Origin: Candidatus Nitrotoga sp. LAW
GTDB taxonomy: Bacteria > Pseudomonadota > Gammaproteobacteria > Burkholderiales > Gallionellaceae
Direction of reading: 5' to 3'
Assembly (NCBI GenBank): GCA_003402315.1
Contig: QFXI01000010.1
Span: forward strand, 1-64,000
Length of the DNA: 64,000 nucleotides
The translations under genes were made by a program, and so were the position numbers. Below, in pieces: positions 10,460-21,249 of the stretch (position 1 is the stretch's first letter; each line of letters starts with the position of its first letter). The notes beneath the pieces are model-generated. The model was not told the origin of the DNA, searched no databases, and worked only from the letters and a program-made list of their open reading frames with translations.

Positions 10460-11623
10460 TTACAAATCCAACAACACTCGTCCAGGATATTCCAACGCCT
10501 CTTTGATAGTGGCGAGAAATAATACGGCATCACGCCCATCAACGATACGGTGATCATAAGACAGCGCGAGGTAGTTCATCGGACGAATGACGACTTGACC
10601 ATTTTCGGCCACTGGCCTGTCTTTGGTGGCGTGAATACCGAGGATAGCGCTCTGCGGCGGATTAATAATGGGAGTAGAAAGCATGGAGCCGAACACGCCG
10701 CCGTTGGAAATGGAGAAGGTACCACCAGTCAATTCTTCCAGCGTAATCTTGCCGTCCTTGGCACGCGCACCGAAGTCAATGATTTGTCTTTCGATATCGG
10801 CTAGCGAAAGTTTGTCAGCATCACGAATGATAGGCACCACCAAGCCACGCTCGCTGCCGATTGCCACGCCGATGTCGTAATAGCCATGGTAAATGATATC
10901 CGTGCCATCCACCGACGCGTTTACCACAGGGAATTTATGCAACGCAAGCAGCGTGGCCTTGATGAAAAATGACATGAAACCGAGCTTGACGCCATGCTTC
11001 TTTTCAAAAGCATCCTTATAATGATTGCGCAACTCAATCACTGGCAGCATATTCACTTCATTAAAGGTAGTAAGAATTGCGGCATTCTGTTGCGATTGCA
11101 GCAAGCGTTCGGCGATGCGCTGACGGATGCGAGTCATTGGCACGCGCTGTTCCACACGCCCGCCCGCTGTAGGTTGCGGAACCGCAGTAGTAGCTGGCAC
11201 AACCGCTTTTTCCTGCATCGCAATCAACACATCTTCTTTGATAACACGCCCATTACGTCCGCTACCACTAATCGTAGTAGTATCAATTTTATTTTCTGCC
11301 GCAATCTTCTGCGCCGCAGGCATCACGGCAGCTTGCTCCTTAGCCGTCACATCTGGTTGCGCAGCGCGGCTCACATCAGGTTTGGCATCGGTATCCAGTA
11401 AGGCAATCACCTCATTGCTGGTTACCTTATCGCCATTCTGCTTGAGAATTTTGGTCAACACTCCAGATTTGATTGCGGGCAACTCTAAAACCACCTTGTC
11501 GGTCTCAATGTCGATCAAATTCTCACCTTCAGCCACAGCTTCACCCGGCTGCTTGTGCCAAGATACCAGGGTGGCTTCGGAAACCGATTCTGAAAGCTGC
11601 GGAACTTTCACTTCAATTTGCAT
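10460..11623 (-). CDS. sucB: 2-oxoglutarate dehydrogenase E2 (dihydrolipoyl succinyltransferase)
   Basis: E2 transfers the succinyl group from E1 to CoA through a swinging lipoyl arm. The 387-residue product has one lipoyl domain (1-75, lysine in [10 protein letters not shown]), a linker, an E3/E1-binding domain with [20 protein letters not shown] (about 110-145), and the C-terminal acyltransferase domain ending in [13 protein letters not shown] with catalytic His and Asp. The single lipoyl domain and the length point to the succinyltransferase. The ATG at 11623 lies inside the end of sucA (11-nt overlap), with AGGAG 9 nt upstream. Confidence 0.97.
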   Translation of the reverse strand: MQIEVKVPQLSESVSEATLVSWHKQPGEAVAEGENLIDIETDKVVLELPAIKSGVLTKILKQNGDKVTSNEVIALLDTDAKPDVSRAAQPDVTAKEQAAVMPAAQKIAAENKIDTTTISGSGRNGRVIKEDVLIAMQEKAVVPATTAVPQPTAGGRVEQRVPMTRIRQRIAERLLQSQQNAAILTTFNEVNMLPVIELRNHYKDAFEKKHGVKLGFMSFFIKATLLALHKFPVVNASVDGTDIIYHGYYDIGVAIGSERGLVVPIIRDADKLSLADIERQIIDFGARAKDGKITLEELTGGTFSISNGGVFGSMLSTPIINPPQSAILGIHATKDRPVAENGQVVIRPMNYLALSYDHRIVDGRDAVLFLATIKEALEYPGRVLLDL

Positions 11624-14501
11624 GGTGTCTTGCTCCTGATTTAATGTCGAGATCGCAGCGGAATGCAGCGTCTATCACCGCCTTCTGTTGTTCATTATGC
11701 ACTGCCAAATATCCTGCTGCGGGCGATGCCGAAGAATATCGCAACGCATAAGCAAGTCTCATACCGTCACGCAGATGGCGCAGCAAATAATGCTGAATGC
11801 GATGCCACGCGCCCTGATTGCCCGGCTCTTCTTGACACCACAGCAATTCCATCGCATTTGGATAATTGGCAATCTGTGCCTCGAAAGCATCATGCGGAAA
11901 AGGATAAAGTTGTTCCAGCCGGATAATCGCCACCTCTTCTGGAGGCAAGGACTTCGGCGAGGTATTTTGAATGCCGCGTTCACGTCGCGCGGCCTTAAGC
12001 TCATAATAAATTTTTCCGCTACACACGATAATACGCCGCACCTTGGCAGCTTCCAGCGTATCCACTTCTCCAATCACTGGCTGAAATGAACCCTGAGTCA
12101 AGTCATTCAGCGGCGAAGATGCATCCTTGCTGCGCAACATACTTTTGGGCGTAAACACGATGAGCGGCTTGCGTATCGGGCGCAACATCTGGCGGCGCAG
12201 CAAATGGAACATCTGAGCTGGCGTGGAAGGGATACACACTTGAATATTGTAATCTGCACATAGCTGTAGATAGCGCTCAATCCGCCCAGACGAATGTTCC
12301 GGCCCCTGCCCTTCATAACCATGTGGCAACAACATCACCAGCCCGCACATGCGTCCCCACTTGGCCTCCCCCGACGAGATGAATTGATCGATTACCACCT
12401 GCGCACCATTAGCGAAATCGCCGAACTGCCCCTCCCATATAACCAGCGAATTAGGTTCAGCGCTAGCATAACCATACTCAAATGCCAGCACCGCCTCTTC
12501 CGAAAGAATGGAATCAATCACAATGAAATCGGCCTGATTCGGTGCAATATTTTGCAAGGGAATGTGATAACCCTTATCCCACTGCACGCGGTTTTGGTCA
12601 TGCAGCACCGCATGGCGATGGAAAAAGGTGCCGCGCGCGCTGTCTTCCCCAGACAAACGGACCGGAATACCTTCAGCTACCAAGCTGGCATAGGCCAGGT
12701 TTTCTGCCATGCCCCAATCCAAAGCCAGTTCGCCATTACCCATGGCGCGGCGGTCGGTGATAATCTTTTCCACGCGCGAATGGAGCTTGAAATCCATCGG
12801 TACTTCCGTCAGTCGCTGAGCCAATTTTTGCAATTGTTCGTGCGGAATGGCAGTATTCACCGCCACATCCCAAGACACACCACTCCTGAATTTAGACCAA
12901 TTTACTGCGTATTCCTTATTAAAATCATTCAGTACTGGTTGAATCGGATTGATACCCTCATCCATCGCGCGACGATAGGCCGCAATCATCGCCTCCGGCT
13001 CCCCTTCCGCCACTACGTTTTGCTCTAGCAGACGTTTAGCATACAACGCACGTGTGCCCGGATGCTGGTTAATATAACGGTACATGAACGGCTGCGTAAC
13101 CAACGGTTCATCTTGCTCGTTATGCCCCAGCTTGCGGAAACACACCATATCAATTACGACATCCCTTTTGAAGGTCATGCGGTAATCCAGTGCAATTTCT
13201 GCAATTAACAATACCGCTTCAGGATCATCCCCATTCACATGAAAAATCGGGGCTTCTATCATCTTCGCTACATCGGTACAGTGCAAAGAAGATCGGGCAT
13301 CACGTTTGTCCGAAGTAGTAAAACCGATCTGGTTGTTAATAATGATATGCACTGTGCCGCCCGTCTGATAGCCGCGCGTTTGGGACAAGCTGAACGTTTC
13401 CATGATCACGCCTTGTCCGGCGAAAGCCGCATCGCCATGCAGCAATACCGGTAGTACCTCACGCCCTTCCTTGTCACCGCGACGATGCTGGCGCGCGCGC
13501 ACCGAGCCTTCTACCACCGGATTAACGATTTCCAAGTGCGAGGGATTAAACGCCAAAGCCAAGTGCATCGCTCCGCCCGGAGTAGGAATGTCCGAGGAAA
13601 AACCTTGGTGATATTTCACATCACCGGAAGTCAGCTGTTCACTGTGCTTACCTTCAAATTCAGCGAACAAATCACGCGGCAGCTTGCCTAGCGTATTCAC
13701 TACCACATTCAAGCGCCCACGATGCGCCATACCGATAACTGTCTCGCGCACTCCCTGCGTGCCTGCACGTTGCAATAAATGTTCGAGCATCGGAATAAGC
13801 GATTCACCGCCCTCCAGCGAAAAACGCTTCTGGCCGACATACTTGGTATGCAAATAGCGCTCCAACGTTTCGGCAGCAGTCAGCCGCTCCAGGATACGAT
13901 GCTGCATGTCAGCGCTGTAATTTGGTTGGCCGCGCACGCTCTCCAGACGATTTTGGATCCAGCGCTTCTGCACAACATCATTGATATACATATACTCTGC
14001 GCCTATGCTGCCGCAATAGGTCTGGCGCACCAACTGCAGAATTTCCCGCAGCATCATACGTGGTGAACCTACCAGAGAGCCTGTCTCGAAGGTGATATCC
14101 ATGTCCGCCTCAGTGAGACCGTGAAAGGCTGGATCCAATTCAGGCACTTCAGGCTTAAGATGTCGGTTAAGCGGATCGAGGCTGGCGCGGCGCACCCCGA
14201 GGAAACGATGGGCATTGATAAGTTGCAGTACTACCACCTGCTTGCGCGCCATATCAGCATCTTGGATTGCACCTTGCACACCTGTTAACGGCAAGGCAGC
14301 AAAAGCACGAACCACCGGGCTATGCGGCAAATCTTGTAGCACCGTGCTCGGCATGTTTTGCAGGGCATCGAAATAGGCACGCCACTCATCCGAAACCAAA
14401 TCGGGGGCGCTCAAATACGCCTCATACAGACCTTCAATGTACGGCGCATTGACACCAAACAACATAGAGTTGCTTAGCATGGTTTGCATTACCGACGTCA
14501 T
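11613..14501 (-). CDS. sucA: 2-oxoglutarate dehydrogenase E1
   Basis: E1 is the thiamine-diphosphate enzyme that decarboxylates 2-oxoglutarate, a rate-setting step of the TCA cycle. The 962-residue protein is of usual length. It shows the N-terminal peptide that docks on E2 ([16 protein letters not shown]), the [16 protein letters not shown] block, the [14 protein letters not shown] and INNQIGFTT thiamine-binding regions, and a C-terminal transketolase-like domain. The start is uncertain because no strong ribosome site precedes the ATG; the next ATG is four codons in. It leads the sucA-sucB-lpd unit, 159 nt after gltA. Its presence argues for a complete oxidative TCA cycle. Confidence 0.97.
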   Translation of the reverse strand: MTSVMQTMLSNSMLFGVNAPYIEGLYEAYLSAPDLVSDEWRAYFDALQNMPSTVLQDLPHSPVVRAFAALPLTGVQGAIQDADMARKQVVVLQLINAHRFLGVRRASLDPLNRHLKPEVPELDPAFHGLTEADMDITFETGSLVGSPRMMLREILQLVRQTYCGSIGAEYMYINDVVQKRWIQNRLESVRGQPNYSADMQHRILERLTAAETLERYLHTKYVGQKRFSLEGGESLIPMLEHLLQRAGTQGVRETVIGMAHRGRLNVVVNTLGKLPRDLFAEFEGKHSEQLTSGDVKYHQGFSSDIPTPGGAMHLALAFNPSHLEIVNPVVEGSVRARQHRRGDKEGREVLPVLLHGDAAFAGQGVIMETFSLSQTRGYQTGGTVHIIINNQIGFTTSDKRDARSSLHCTDVAKMIEAPIFHVNGDDPEAVLLIAEIALDYRMTFKRDVVIDMVCFRKLGHNEQDEPLVTQPFMYRYINQHPGTRALYAKRLLEQNVVAEGEPEAMIAAYRRAMDEGINPIQPVLNDFNKEYAVNWSKFRSGVSWDVAVNTAIPHEQLQKLAQRLTEVPMDFKLHSRVEKIITDRRAMGNGELALDWGMAENLAYASLVAEGIPVRLSGEDSARGTFFHRHAVLHDQNRVQWDKGYHIPLQNIAPNQADFIVIDSILSEEAVLAFEYGYASAEPNSLVIWEGQFGDFANGAQVVIDQFISSGEAKWGRMCGLVMLLPHGYEGQGPEHSSGRIERYLQLCADYNIQVCIPSTPAQMFHLLRRQMLRPIRKPLIVFTPKSMLRSKDASSPLNDLTQGSFQPVIGEVDTLEAAKVRRIIVCSGKIYYELKAARRERGIQNTSPKSLPPEEVAIIRLEQLYPFPHDAFEAQIANYPNAMELLWCQEEPGNQGAWHRIQHYLLRHLRDGMRLAYALRYSSASPAAGYLAVHNEQQKAVIDAAFRCDLDIKSGARHHAN

Positions 14502-14660
14502 GTATTATTACCCATCTGTTTATATCGCGATGTCTTTGCGTTTCATTACTTCATCAAACTTCCGCGCCTGAACATCAAATGAATTCAATGTGGTATGACA
14601 TCAGAACGCATAAACACCCTCCAGCCTCTATTTTTCCATGTGTGAGTTTGCGATCCGACT

Positions 14661-15947
14661 TTAACGCTGGGCAAGCGGTATAAAATCCCGCTGCGTCGCA
14701 CCCTGATATAACTGACGTGGACGACCGATCTTACGCTCGCTGTCAGCAATCATTTCATTCCACTGCGACACCCAACCTATGGTGCGTGCCACAGCAAAGA
14801 TTACTGTGAACATATTGCTCGGGATACCCAACGCACGCAGCACGATTCCGGAATAAAAATCCACGTTGGGATACAGCTTGCGCTCTATGAAATATTCGTC
14901 CCGCAGCGCAATCTGCTCAAGTTCTAGCGCCATTAAAAATAGAGGATCATTCTCCAGTTTCAGCTCTTCAAGCACCTCATAACACGTAGCGCGCATCACT
15001 TTTGCGCGCGGGTCCATGTTTTTGTATACCCGGTGGCCAAAGCCCATCAGACGGTATTTTTTTTCCTTTACACCCTGTATAAAATCCGCCACGCGCGACA
15101 CATCACCTATCTCTTCCAGCATCTTTAGCACTGCCTCATTCGCACCGCCGTGCGCTGGCCCCCACAGTGCCGCAATACCGGATGACACGCACGCGAATGG
15201 GTTCGCCCCACTGGAACCGGCCAGCCGAACAGTCGAAGTCGAGGCGTTCTGTTCGTGATCAGCGTGCAGTATAAAAATACGCTCCAGTGCACGCACCAGT
15301 TTCTGGTTCGGCACATAGTCTTCTGCCGGGGTAGCGAACATCATGTACATGAAATTTTCCACGTAACTGAATTCATTCTTCGGAAACATAAATGGAAAAC
15401 CGGTGTAGTATTTATAGGTCATCGCGGCGATGGTAGGTACCTTGGCCAGCAGGCGTAGCGCCGAAATTTCGCGATGCTCCTGGTTATTGATATCAAGCGA
15501 ATCATGATAAAAAGCCGACAGCGCGCCCACCACCCCAACCATTACCGCCATCGGATGAGCGTCGCGGCGGAAGCCGTTAAAAAAACGGGCAAGTTGATCA
15601 TGCACCATGGTGTGCTGCATAACCTTTCCCTTGAACTCCCTTTTCTGTACTGCATTCGGTAATTCCCCGTGCAGTAGCAAGTAGCACACTTCGAGAAAAT
15701 TCGACTTCTCCGCCAGTTGTTCGATGGGATAACCGCGGTAATACAGTAATCCGGCACCACCATCAATAAAAGTGATACTGGAAGAACAACTGGCGGTGGA
15801 GACGAAAGCCGGATCGTAAGTAAACATGCCGAGTTTACCCAATTCGCGGATGTCGATCACATCAGGACCCAGAGTGCCAGACAATATCGGCAACTCGATA
15901 CTACGGCCATCATCCAGCATCAGTGTTGCAACGCGTTTTTCTTTCAT
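14661..15947 (-). CDS. gltA: Citrate synthase (type II)
   Basis: Condenses acetyl-CoA and oxaloacetate to citrate. The 428-residue length, N-terminal extension and sequence blocks are those of the hexameric, NADH-sensitive Gram-negative type. Catalytic regions visible are [19 protein letters not shown] and [14 protein letters not shown] (His residues), and [14 protein letters not shown]. It sits between sdhE and sucA, all on the minus strand, within the TCA cluster. Confidence 0.98.
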   Translation of the reverse strand: MKEKRVATLMLDDGRSIELPILSGTLGPDVIDIRELGKLGMFTYDPAFVSTASCSSSITFIDGGAGLLYYRGYPIEQLAEKSNFLEVCYLLLHGELPNAVQKREFKGKVMQHTMVHDQLARFFNGFRRDAHPMAVMVGVVGALSAFYHDSLDINNQEHREISALRLLAKVPTIAAMTYKYYTGFPFMFPKNEFSYVENFMYMMFATPAEDYVPNQKLVRALERIFILHADHEQNASTSTVRLAGSSGANPFACVSSGIAALWGPAHGGANEAVLKMLEEIGDVSRVADFIQGVKEKKYRLMGFGHRVYKNMDPRAKVMRATCYEVLEELKLENDPLFLMALELEQIALRDEYFIERKLYPNVDFYSGIVLRALGIPSNMFTVIFAVARTIGWVSQWNEMIADSERKIGRPRQLYQGATQRDFIPLAQR

Positions 15948-15999
15948 TATGCCTCCTGTTTTTACATCTTTCTGTCACAGCAAATCACGCTGTTAAAGC

Positions 16000-16236
16000 T
16001 CAAACTGCCTGAAGCAATTCAAGCACCGCACGCTGTTCATTTTGTAGCGACGAAGACTGTGTATCGGCAATCATATCCCAGAGTATCGGGTCGGGCATGT
16101 CCAGCAACCTATCAAATGCAGCCTGCTGCGCCTCATTCAAACTTGCATAATGCTGCCCGATAAATCGGCCCAGCACGATGTCAAGTTCCAACAGACCGCG
16201 TCGACAGCGCCAGCGCACGCGTTCCAGTTCTTTCAT
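16000..16236 (-). CDS. sdhE: FAD assembly factor SdhE
   Basis: SdhE helps attach FAD covalently to SdhA. The 78-residue product carries the hallmark RxGxxE motif as RRGLLELD near residue 13, and the length is typical of the family (formerly DUF339). Its ATG overlaps the sdhB stop by 4 nt (ATGA), so the two are translationally coupled and act on the same complex. Confidence 0.95.
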   Translation of the reverse strand: MKELERVRWRCRRGLLELDIVLGRFIGQHYASLNEAQQAAFDRLLDMPDPILWDMIADTQSSSLQNEQRAVLELLQAV

Positions 16237-16928
16237 ACTGCACGCTTCACCATTAACGCTTTAATTTTTCCTATGGCTGCCGTAGGATTCAAACCTTTGG
16301 GGCATACATCCACACAATTCATAATAGTGTGGCACCGAAACAGCCGATACGGGTCTTCCAGATTATCTAGCCGCTCGCTCGTTGCCTGATCACGACTGTC
16401 AACGATAAAACGATAGGCTTGCAGTAAACCAGCGGGACCTACAAATTTATCAGGATTCCACCAAAATGATGGGCAAGCAGTTGTGCAACAGGCACACAAG
16501 ATGCATTCATACAAACCGTCCAGCTCAGCGCGCTGCGCTGGCGACTGTAAGCGCTCGGTTTCTGGAGGCGGATCGTTATTCACCAAATAAGGCTTAATCG
16601 AATGGTACTGCTTGAAAAACTGCGTCATGTCCACGATTAGGTCACGTATCACAGGCAAACCAGGCAACGGACGCAATTCAATTGGTTGCTTCAAGCTGGA
16701 CAGCTGCGTAATGCAAGCCAAGCCATTGCGCCCATTAATATTCATGGCATCCGAGCCACACACTCCTTCGCGACAAGATTTGCGCAAACTTAGGCTGTCG
16801 TCCTGCTCCCTGATAAGTAATAACGCATCTAGCAACATCATATCGCCCGCTTCTATGTCCAACTCATAATTGTGCATATAGGGCTGCTCGTCAGTTTCAG
16901 GGTTATACCGGTAAATTTTGAATTGCAT
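16233..16928 (-). CDS. sdhB: Succinate dehydrogenase iron-sulfur subunit
   Basis: Carries electrons from the SdhA flavin to quinone through three Fe-S centres. In the 231-residue protein the [2Fe-2S] ligands are in SCREGVCGSDAM and NGLAC, the [4Fe-4S] ligands in CILCACCTTACPSFWW, and the [3Fe-4S] ligands in CHTIMNCVDVCPKG. The length matches the family. AGAGGAA lies upstream of the ATG. The gene is unusual in lying 1.75 kb away from the end of sdhA, because a DUF262 gene and remnant sequence intervene. Expression may therefore depend on read-through of the insert or on a new promoter. Confidence 0.98.
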   Translation of the reverse strand: MQFKIYRYNPETDEQPYMHNYELDIEAGDMMLLDALLLIREQDDSLSLRKSCREGVCGSDAMNINGRNGLACITQLSSLKQPIELRPLPGLPVIRDLIVDMTQFFKQYHSIKPYLVNNDPPPETERLQSPAQRAELDGLYECILCACCTTACPSFWWNPDKFVGPAGLLQAYRFIVDSRDQATSERLDNLEDPYRLFRCHTIMNCVDVCPKGLNPTAAIGKIKALMVKRAV

Positions 16929-16999
16929 GGTTTCATTCCTCTGCTAATCGCGTCGAGCCATTTACCTCCACTATCCCCGCATCTCGCCCAATCGTCCGC

Positions 17000-17098
17000 C
17001 TCAAAATAATTACGGGTCCACAGCCTATTTTTAAACTCGTGACCACACCAACACACTTTATTTTTTGCTGAATTATATTGAATGCTTCAGTCACTGGC
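17000..17098 (-). pseudogene. Decayed duplicate of the sdhA 3' end
   Basis: Bases 17068-17097 match 18763-18792, inside the 3' end of intact sdhA, at 26 of 30 positions, with 12 in a row identical (TGAATGCTTCAG). Read in the sdhA frame the remnant gives stop-LKHSI-stop-FS, against WLKHSLYFS in intact SdhA; both stops are single-base changes. Weaker similarity (CTGTGGA..., then GAGGCG versus AAGGCG) seems to run on towards sdhB to about 17000. It lies immediately upstream of sdhB, where the original end of sdhA should be. I infer that it is the original sdhA end, displaced when the DUF262 segment integrated and supplied a fresh end. The outer limits are approximate. Confidence 0.7.
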
Positions 17099-17178
17099 TG
17101 CACTACATATGGCTATCGTACATATGACCACCAAAGCTCACTTCACACAATGCCAGAAACTATGGCGGCTTACGTATT

Positions 17179-17331
17179 TCAACGAGGTGAACCAAGCTCC
17201 CATTCTATCGGCACTCCAACAAGGTACCCACCTATCAGTAGCTTGATTAATGACAGGGCATGTTTTACGTTAAAGCCAGCACTTTCAAAATCGTAATCAT
17301 TCCCTGATACCTATTTTTCCAACCTATACAG
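17179..17331 (-). pseudogene. Frameshifted DUF1524 (GmrD-like) remnant of the DUF262 gene
   Basis: Beyond the point where the DUF262 ORF runs into unfamiliar sequence, another minus-strand frame reads LYRLEK, a TAG stop, then VSGNDYDFESAGFNVKHALS. This resembles the start of the DUF1524 domain that normally follows DUF262 (RYxLxxLE...SGxxYDFExAxxxxEHILP). The HNH-type His is only partly kept (VKHALS rather than xEHILP), and a second stop follows at 17179-17181. I infer that the ancestral protein was a full DUF262-DUF1524 nuclease whose C-terminal part has decayed. Confidence 0.6.
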
Positions 17332-18662
17332 CGAGAAGTAGTCGTACTGATTTTTTTAGCAGAAAAAGCGCTACGAAATTCGTCATCGCTAGGATAAATA
17401 AATTGCATGGCTTCCAATACAGCTATCGCAGTACTAATATCACCACGTGAAATTTTTTGTGCCACCAAATAATAAATACTCTCTTGTTTGTTCGTCGGCT
17501 GACTGCCAATTACAATGTAGCGAAACGCAATCGCTATACAATTACATAACACACGCTCAAAGTCACTGGCAGACAGCATTCGATGAGCTGCCAAAAGCAA
17601 TGGAAAAGGCTGGCGCACTCTAAGCATATGCAAGTCCCGAATAGATTCCTTGAGATCAACAGGCCATTGTGATGACTCCACCTCGGTAAGCGCCAGATAG
17701 GTTTTTATATCCTCTTCCATACCCTGCAACAGCTTGAAAACTTCTTCACGGCTTGTTATTTCGGAACGTATGGTTTTAAAAAGCTCAGATTGCCTAACAA
17801 AAGTATGGCGGCTAATCCAGTACACTAGCAAAAAATCGGGGAAACTCTCGCTACCCAAGCAAATAACCATTGCTTCCCAGCGGTCTTCCAAAATTTTCAT
17901 TTCATGCAAATAATCCTTATCGTCATATAGCACAGACAAGAGATGGTTTTTCAGCAAATCCACTGAGGATAGCCGTATGCCGCGTGCATTAAGCATTTCA
18001 AATACTTTATAGGCATTGAGTTCATCAGTAACGCTGATAACCGTAAAAAATAGCCTGTCACTAATTGACTCCACAAGACTTGCCAGCGTTACTCCTTCGT
18101 CCCCGCCAACAATTTTTGTATATTCATTCATTTTGATCGCAAACCATTCTAATGCTTTGCACAGCCTGCGCTCAGATTCCTTACAGCCACTTTGCAATAA
18201 ATAATCCAGTGGGATCAAATAATTTTGAAAATAAACATCGTTATTGCGATTGAGCGTAAGCTTGGTTTGCGACACCAACGTTACAGGATCAAGATAAGTA
18301 ATATAGGTTTGACGAATTTGATCCATCCGTTGCTGATTAACTTCCGGATTGCTTTTTTCTGCAATCAATCGCGCTAAATTCTTGAGTGCCGCTAAAGTAA
18401 TCAGCATGAGGGTTGTCAAACGCTGCTGCCCTTCAATCACATCGAATGTCCTGTTATCTTTCGATTGCAATACAAGGTAGCCCATATAGTGCGCTGGTTC
18501 GCCGTCGGCCTGAATAACCGCCATAATATCTGCCCACAAATCTCCCCATTCATTTTCCGTCCAGCTATAGTCCGGCTGAAAATGAGGTATACGATAACTC
18601 AAGCCATTACTGATCAACTTGCGATAAGTATTATTTTCCGTTTTAAAATTGGTTGCAGACAC
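17265..18662 (-). CDS. DUF262 (GmrS-like) protein, C-terminally truncated, inserted in the sdh operon
   Basis: DUF262 proteins have a ParB/Srx-like nucleotide-hydrolysing fold and belong to GmrSD-type (type IV) restriction and other anti-phage systems. The 465-residue product shows YRIPHFQPDYSW near residue 23 (usually IPxFQRxYxW; here Arg is Pro) and the signature DVIEGQQRLTTLMLI near residue 74. A long helical region follows. The last about 25 residues do not look like the family, while DUF1524-like sequence continues in another frame, so a frameshift or small deletion removed the nuclease half. It lies 15 nt after sdhA and separates it from sdhB. Without DUF1524 it may be inactive, although its long intact frame suggests recent decay or a retained partial role. 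Confidence 0.85.
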   Translation of the reverse strand: MSATNFKTENNTYRKLISNGLSYRIPHFQPDYSWTENEWGDLWADIMAVIQADGEPAHYMGYLVLQSKDNRTFDVIEGQQRLTTLMLITLAALKNLARLIAEKSNPEVNQQRMDQIRQTYITYLDPVTLVSQTKLTLNRNNDVYFQNYLIPLDYLLQSGCKESERRLCKALEWFAIKMNEYTKIVGGDEGVTLASLVESISDRLFFTVISVTDELNAYKVFEMLNARGIRLSSVDLLKNHLLSVLYDDKDYLHEMKILEDRWEAMVICLGSESFPDFLLVYWISRHTFVRQSELFKTIRSEITSREEVFKLLQGMEEDIKTYLALTEVESSQWPVDLKESIRDLHMLRVRQPFPLLLAAHRMLSASDFERVLCNCIAIAFRYIVIGSQPTNKQESIYYLVAQKISRGDISTAIAVLEAMQFIYPSDDEFRSAFSAKKISTTTSRCIGWKNRYQGMITILKVLALT

Positions 18663-18677
18663 GCTTCTATCTCCTGA

Positions 18678-20441
18678 TTAGTACACTCGCGCCTTAAGCG
18701 GAAATGATTCCACAGTCAACGGTTTCAGCCGAACTGGCTTGTAATCCAGTTTTTTCCCTTCACTGAAATATAGTGAATGCTTCAGCCAATGGTCATCATC
18801 GCGTTGAGGGAAGTCATCGCGCGCGTGCCCGCCACGGCTTTCTTGCCTCGCTGCAGCCGAGGCCATGGTGGCTTGCGCTACTTCGATTAGATTATCGAGC
18901 TCCAATGCCTCCACGCATGCAGTATTAAACACCTTACTCTGATCATTAATCATGGTGTTTTTTACGCGCTCGGCCACTGTACGGATTTTTTCCACGCCTT
19001 GAGTCAGCAAATCAGGAAACCGAAATACACCGCAATGATTTTGCATCACGCGCCGCATCTCCGCCCCTACTTCGGCCACACTCTCACCATTTTTTTGTGA
19101 TCTCAGCCTTGCAAGGCGCGCCAGCGGACGTTCAGCGGCATCGTGTGGCAATGGTTTTGGATGCGGGTTACGCTGCAAGTCCTCGATAATCTGCCTCGCC
19201 ACCTCACGCCCAAACACCAGCAAATCCAGCAATGAATTACAGCCCAGCCGGTTAGCGCCATGCACCGACACGCAAGCGCATTCACCCACCGCATAAAACC
19301 CCTGCACCACTTCTTCTGGCCCTGTTTTGTATGGGGCAACCACTTGGCCATGATAATTGGTGGGAATACCCCCCATCATATAATGCGCAGTGGGCACCAC
19401 CGGAATGGGGTTCAGGGCCGGATCAACATGCGCAAATTTTAGGGAAATCTCACGGATACCAGGCAAACGCTGACGGATGACAGCATCACCAATGTGGTCC
19501 ACTTTCAATAAAACATGATCACCATGTTTACCGCAACCGCGCCCTTCCTTGATCTCAGTGGCAATGGCACGTGACACCACGTCACGGCTGGCGAGGTCTT
19601 GCGCATTTGGCGCATAGCGCAGCATAAAGCGCTCGCCATCTTTGTTGATAAGATAACCGCCCTCACCGCGTACACCTTCTGAAATCAGCACACCCGCGCC
19701 ATACACGCCAGTGGGATGAAACTGAAAAAATTCCATGTCCTCCAGCGGAATGCCGGCACGGGCCGACATGCCCAGGCCATCGCCGGTATTAATATAAGCA
19801 TTGGTGCTAGCCTGAAAAATGCGCGCCGCGCCTCCGGTAGCAAACAACGTGGCGCGCGCCTGCAAAATCATCACTTCACTGGTTTCAATTTCCATTGCCA
19901 CCACGCCGAGAACATCCCCATCTTCATCACGGATTAAATCCAGAGCCATCCACTCCACGAAAAAAATGGTATTACTCTGCATATTTTTTTGATACAACGT
20001 ATGCAACAAGGCATGGCCAGTGCGATCAGCCGCGGCACAAGCGCGCTGCACCGGGGTCTTGCCATAGTCTTGCATGTGGCCGCCGAATGAGCGCTGATAA
20101 ATTTTGCCATTTTCCAAACGATCGAATGGCATGCCGAAGTGTTCCAGTTCGTACACCACTTCCGGCGCGGCGCGACACATGAATTCAATGGCATCCTGAT
20201 CGCCCAGATAATCCGAACCTTTCACCGTATCGTACATATGCCAATGCCAATTGTCCTCGTTGATATTACCCAACGATGCCGCAATACCACCTTGCGCCGC
20301 TACCGTATGCGAACGTGTGGGAAAAACCTTGGACAATACCGCCACCTTCAAGCCCGCCTCAGACAATGCCAAAGCCGCGCGCATCCCTGCACCACCCGCC
20401 CCTACAATTACAACGTCAAATGTGCGTTTCGCCACTGCCAT
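18678..20441 (-). CDS. sdhA: Succinate dehydrogenase flavoprotein subunit
   Basis: Oxidises succinate to fumarate at a covalently bound FAD. The product from the chosen start is 587 residues: FAD motif [14 protein letters not shown], flavin-linking His in [12 protein letters not shown], active-site blocks [21 protein letters not shown] and [13 protein letters not shown]. The start was set at 20441 ([10 protein letters not shown]) because its ATG overlaps the sdhD stop in TGATG; an upstream in-frame ATG would add ten unsupported residues and overlap sdhD. Its last about 20 codons have a decayed copy 1.7 kb downstream, next to sdhB. Confidence 0.97.
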   Translation of the reverse strand: MAVAKRTFDVVIVGAGGAGMRAALALSEAGLKVAVLSKVFPTRSHTVAAQGGIAASLGNINEDNWHWHMYDTVKGSDYLGDQDAIEFMCRAAPEVVYELEHFGMPFDRLENGKIYQRSFGGHMQDYGKTPVQRACAAADRTGHALLHTLYQKNMQSNTIFFVEWMALDLIRDEDGDVLGVVAMEIETSEVMILQARATLFATGGAARIFQASTNAYINTGDGLGMSARAGIPLEDMEFFQFHPTGVYGAGVLISEGVRGEGGYLINKDGERFMLRYAPNAQDLASRDVVSRAIATEIKEGRGCGKHGDHVLLKVDHIGDAVIRQRLPGIREISLKFAHVDPALNPIPVVPTAHYMMGGIPTNYHGQVVAPYKTGPEEVVQGFYAVGECACVSVHGANRLGCNSLLDLLVFGREVARQIIEDLQRNPHPKPLPHDAAERPLARLARLRSQKNGESVAEVGAEMRRVMQNHCGVFRFPDLLTQGVEKIRTVAERVKNTMINDQSKVFNTACVEALELDNLIEVAQATMASAAARQESRGGHARDDFPQRDDDHWLKHSLYFSEGKKLDYKPVRLKPLTVESFPLKARVY

Positions 20442-20812
20442 CACATTCCCCACAAAATTTGTACTGCCCAAATCGAATACAGCAGCAGCGCCATTATCAC
20501 CAGTACATATATAACAAGGCGTGTTCTTGCCGATTTGACATAATCCATGACAATGTCACGCACGCCAATCCATGCGTGGTAGAAAACGGCAAACAGAAAC
20601 AACAACGAAAACGAGCGCATCACCAAGTTCGAAAATAACCCCGTCCAAGTGTTGTAATCGAGACCGATCCAGGCATTGCTTTCAAAATGGGAATGCAGCA
20701 CCACATAGCCAGCAATAAACAGCGTATAAGCCACCATCAGAACAGCGGTAACACGCTGCACCAGCCAATCCCGCAGTCCATAATGCGCGCCAGTTACGAT
20801 GCGATCTACCAT
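20441..20812 (-). CDS. sdhD: Succinate dehydrogenase membrane anchor subunit D
   Basis: One of two small membrane subunits that hold haem b and the quinone site. From the chosen start ([12 protein letters not shown]) it has 123 residues and three membrane spans: about 20-40 ([20 protein letters not shown]), 60-82, and 95-120. AGGAG lies 7 nt before this ATG; an ATG two codons upstream is only 1 nt from the same site and less likely. The start lies within the end of sdhC (7-nt overlap). The HAWIGVRDI segment fits the haem/quinone region of SdhD. Confidence 0.92.
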   Translation of the reverse strand: MVDRIVTGAHYGLRDWLVQRVTAVLMVAYTLFIAGYVVLHSHFESNAWIGLDYNTWTGLFSNLVMRSFSLLFLFAVFYHAWIGVRDIVMDYVKSARTRLVIYVLVIMALLLYSIWAVQILWGM

Positions 20813-21180
20813 AGCCATGCTCCTATTAGCAAGGTTAAACCCATACTCACGAACAACACCCACTTGCTGCTGGCACGCGCCTGCGCTAGCCTTACTCCAA
20901 TATGCATATCTATCGCGAGATAGCGTATTCCGGCGCAAAGGTGGTGTAAAAATGCCCACAGCAGGCTGATTAAAATTAATTTACTTAAGGGATGCCGTAG
21001 CGTAGCGGCCAACTGGGTATATGTCTCGATAGAAAACAGGCTGGACTGCAGCATCCTCAAAAACAACGGCAACGCTAAAAACAACAATAATCCGCTTACA
21101 CGATGCAGAATAGATACAAAGCCCGGCAAGGGCAGTTTGATCAAACGCAAGTCAAGATGGATAGGACGCTTTTTATTCAT
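20806..21180 (-). CDS. sdhC: Succinate dehydrogenase cytochrome b556 subunit
   Basis: Membrane subunit of complex II with a haem b ligand. The 124-residue product from MNKKRPIHLDL has the family block LPGFVSILHRVSGLLLF (quinone-site Ser and Arg) near residues 17-35 and the haem-binding region LLWAFLHHLCAGIRYLAIDMHIG near 75-97, with three membrane spans. The start was chosen by family length; upstream in-frame codons exist but have no support. It is the first gene of the sdh-gltA-suc-lpd cluster, so the main promoter should lie in 21181-21300. I could not pick a clear -35/-10 pair there. Confidence 0.93.
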   Translation of the reverse strand: MNKKRPIHLDLRLIKLPLPGFVSILHRVSGLLLFLALPLFLRMLQSSLFSIETYTQLAATLRHPLSKLILISLLWAFLHHLCAGIRYLAIDMHIGVRLAQARASSKWVLFVSMGLTLLIGAWLW

Positions 21181-21249
21181 TGGCGCACACAAAGTGGAGT
21201 AATAAACCAACGTTTGTAATTTTACACATGATGGGTAATGAATTATCAA

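Noticed and set aside
16929-17264. Possible small genes between sdhB and the DUF262 ORF
   Set aside because: Better explained as the sdhA-end remnant plus the decayed DUF1524 part.
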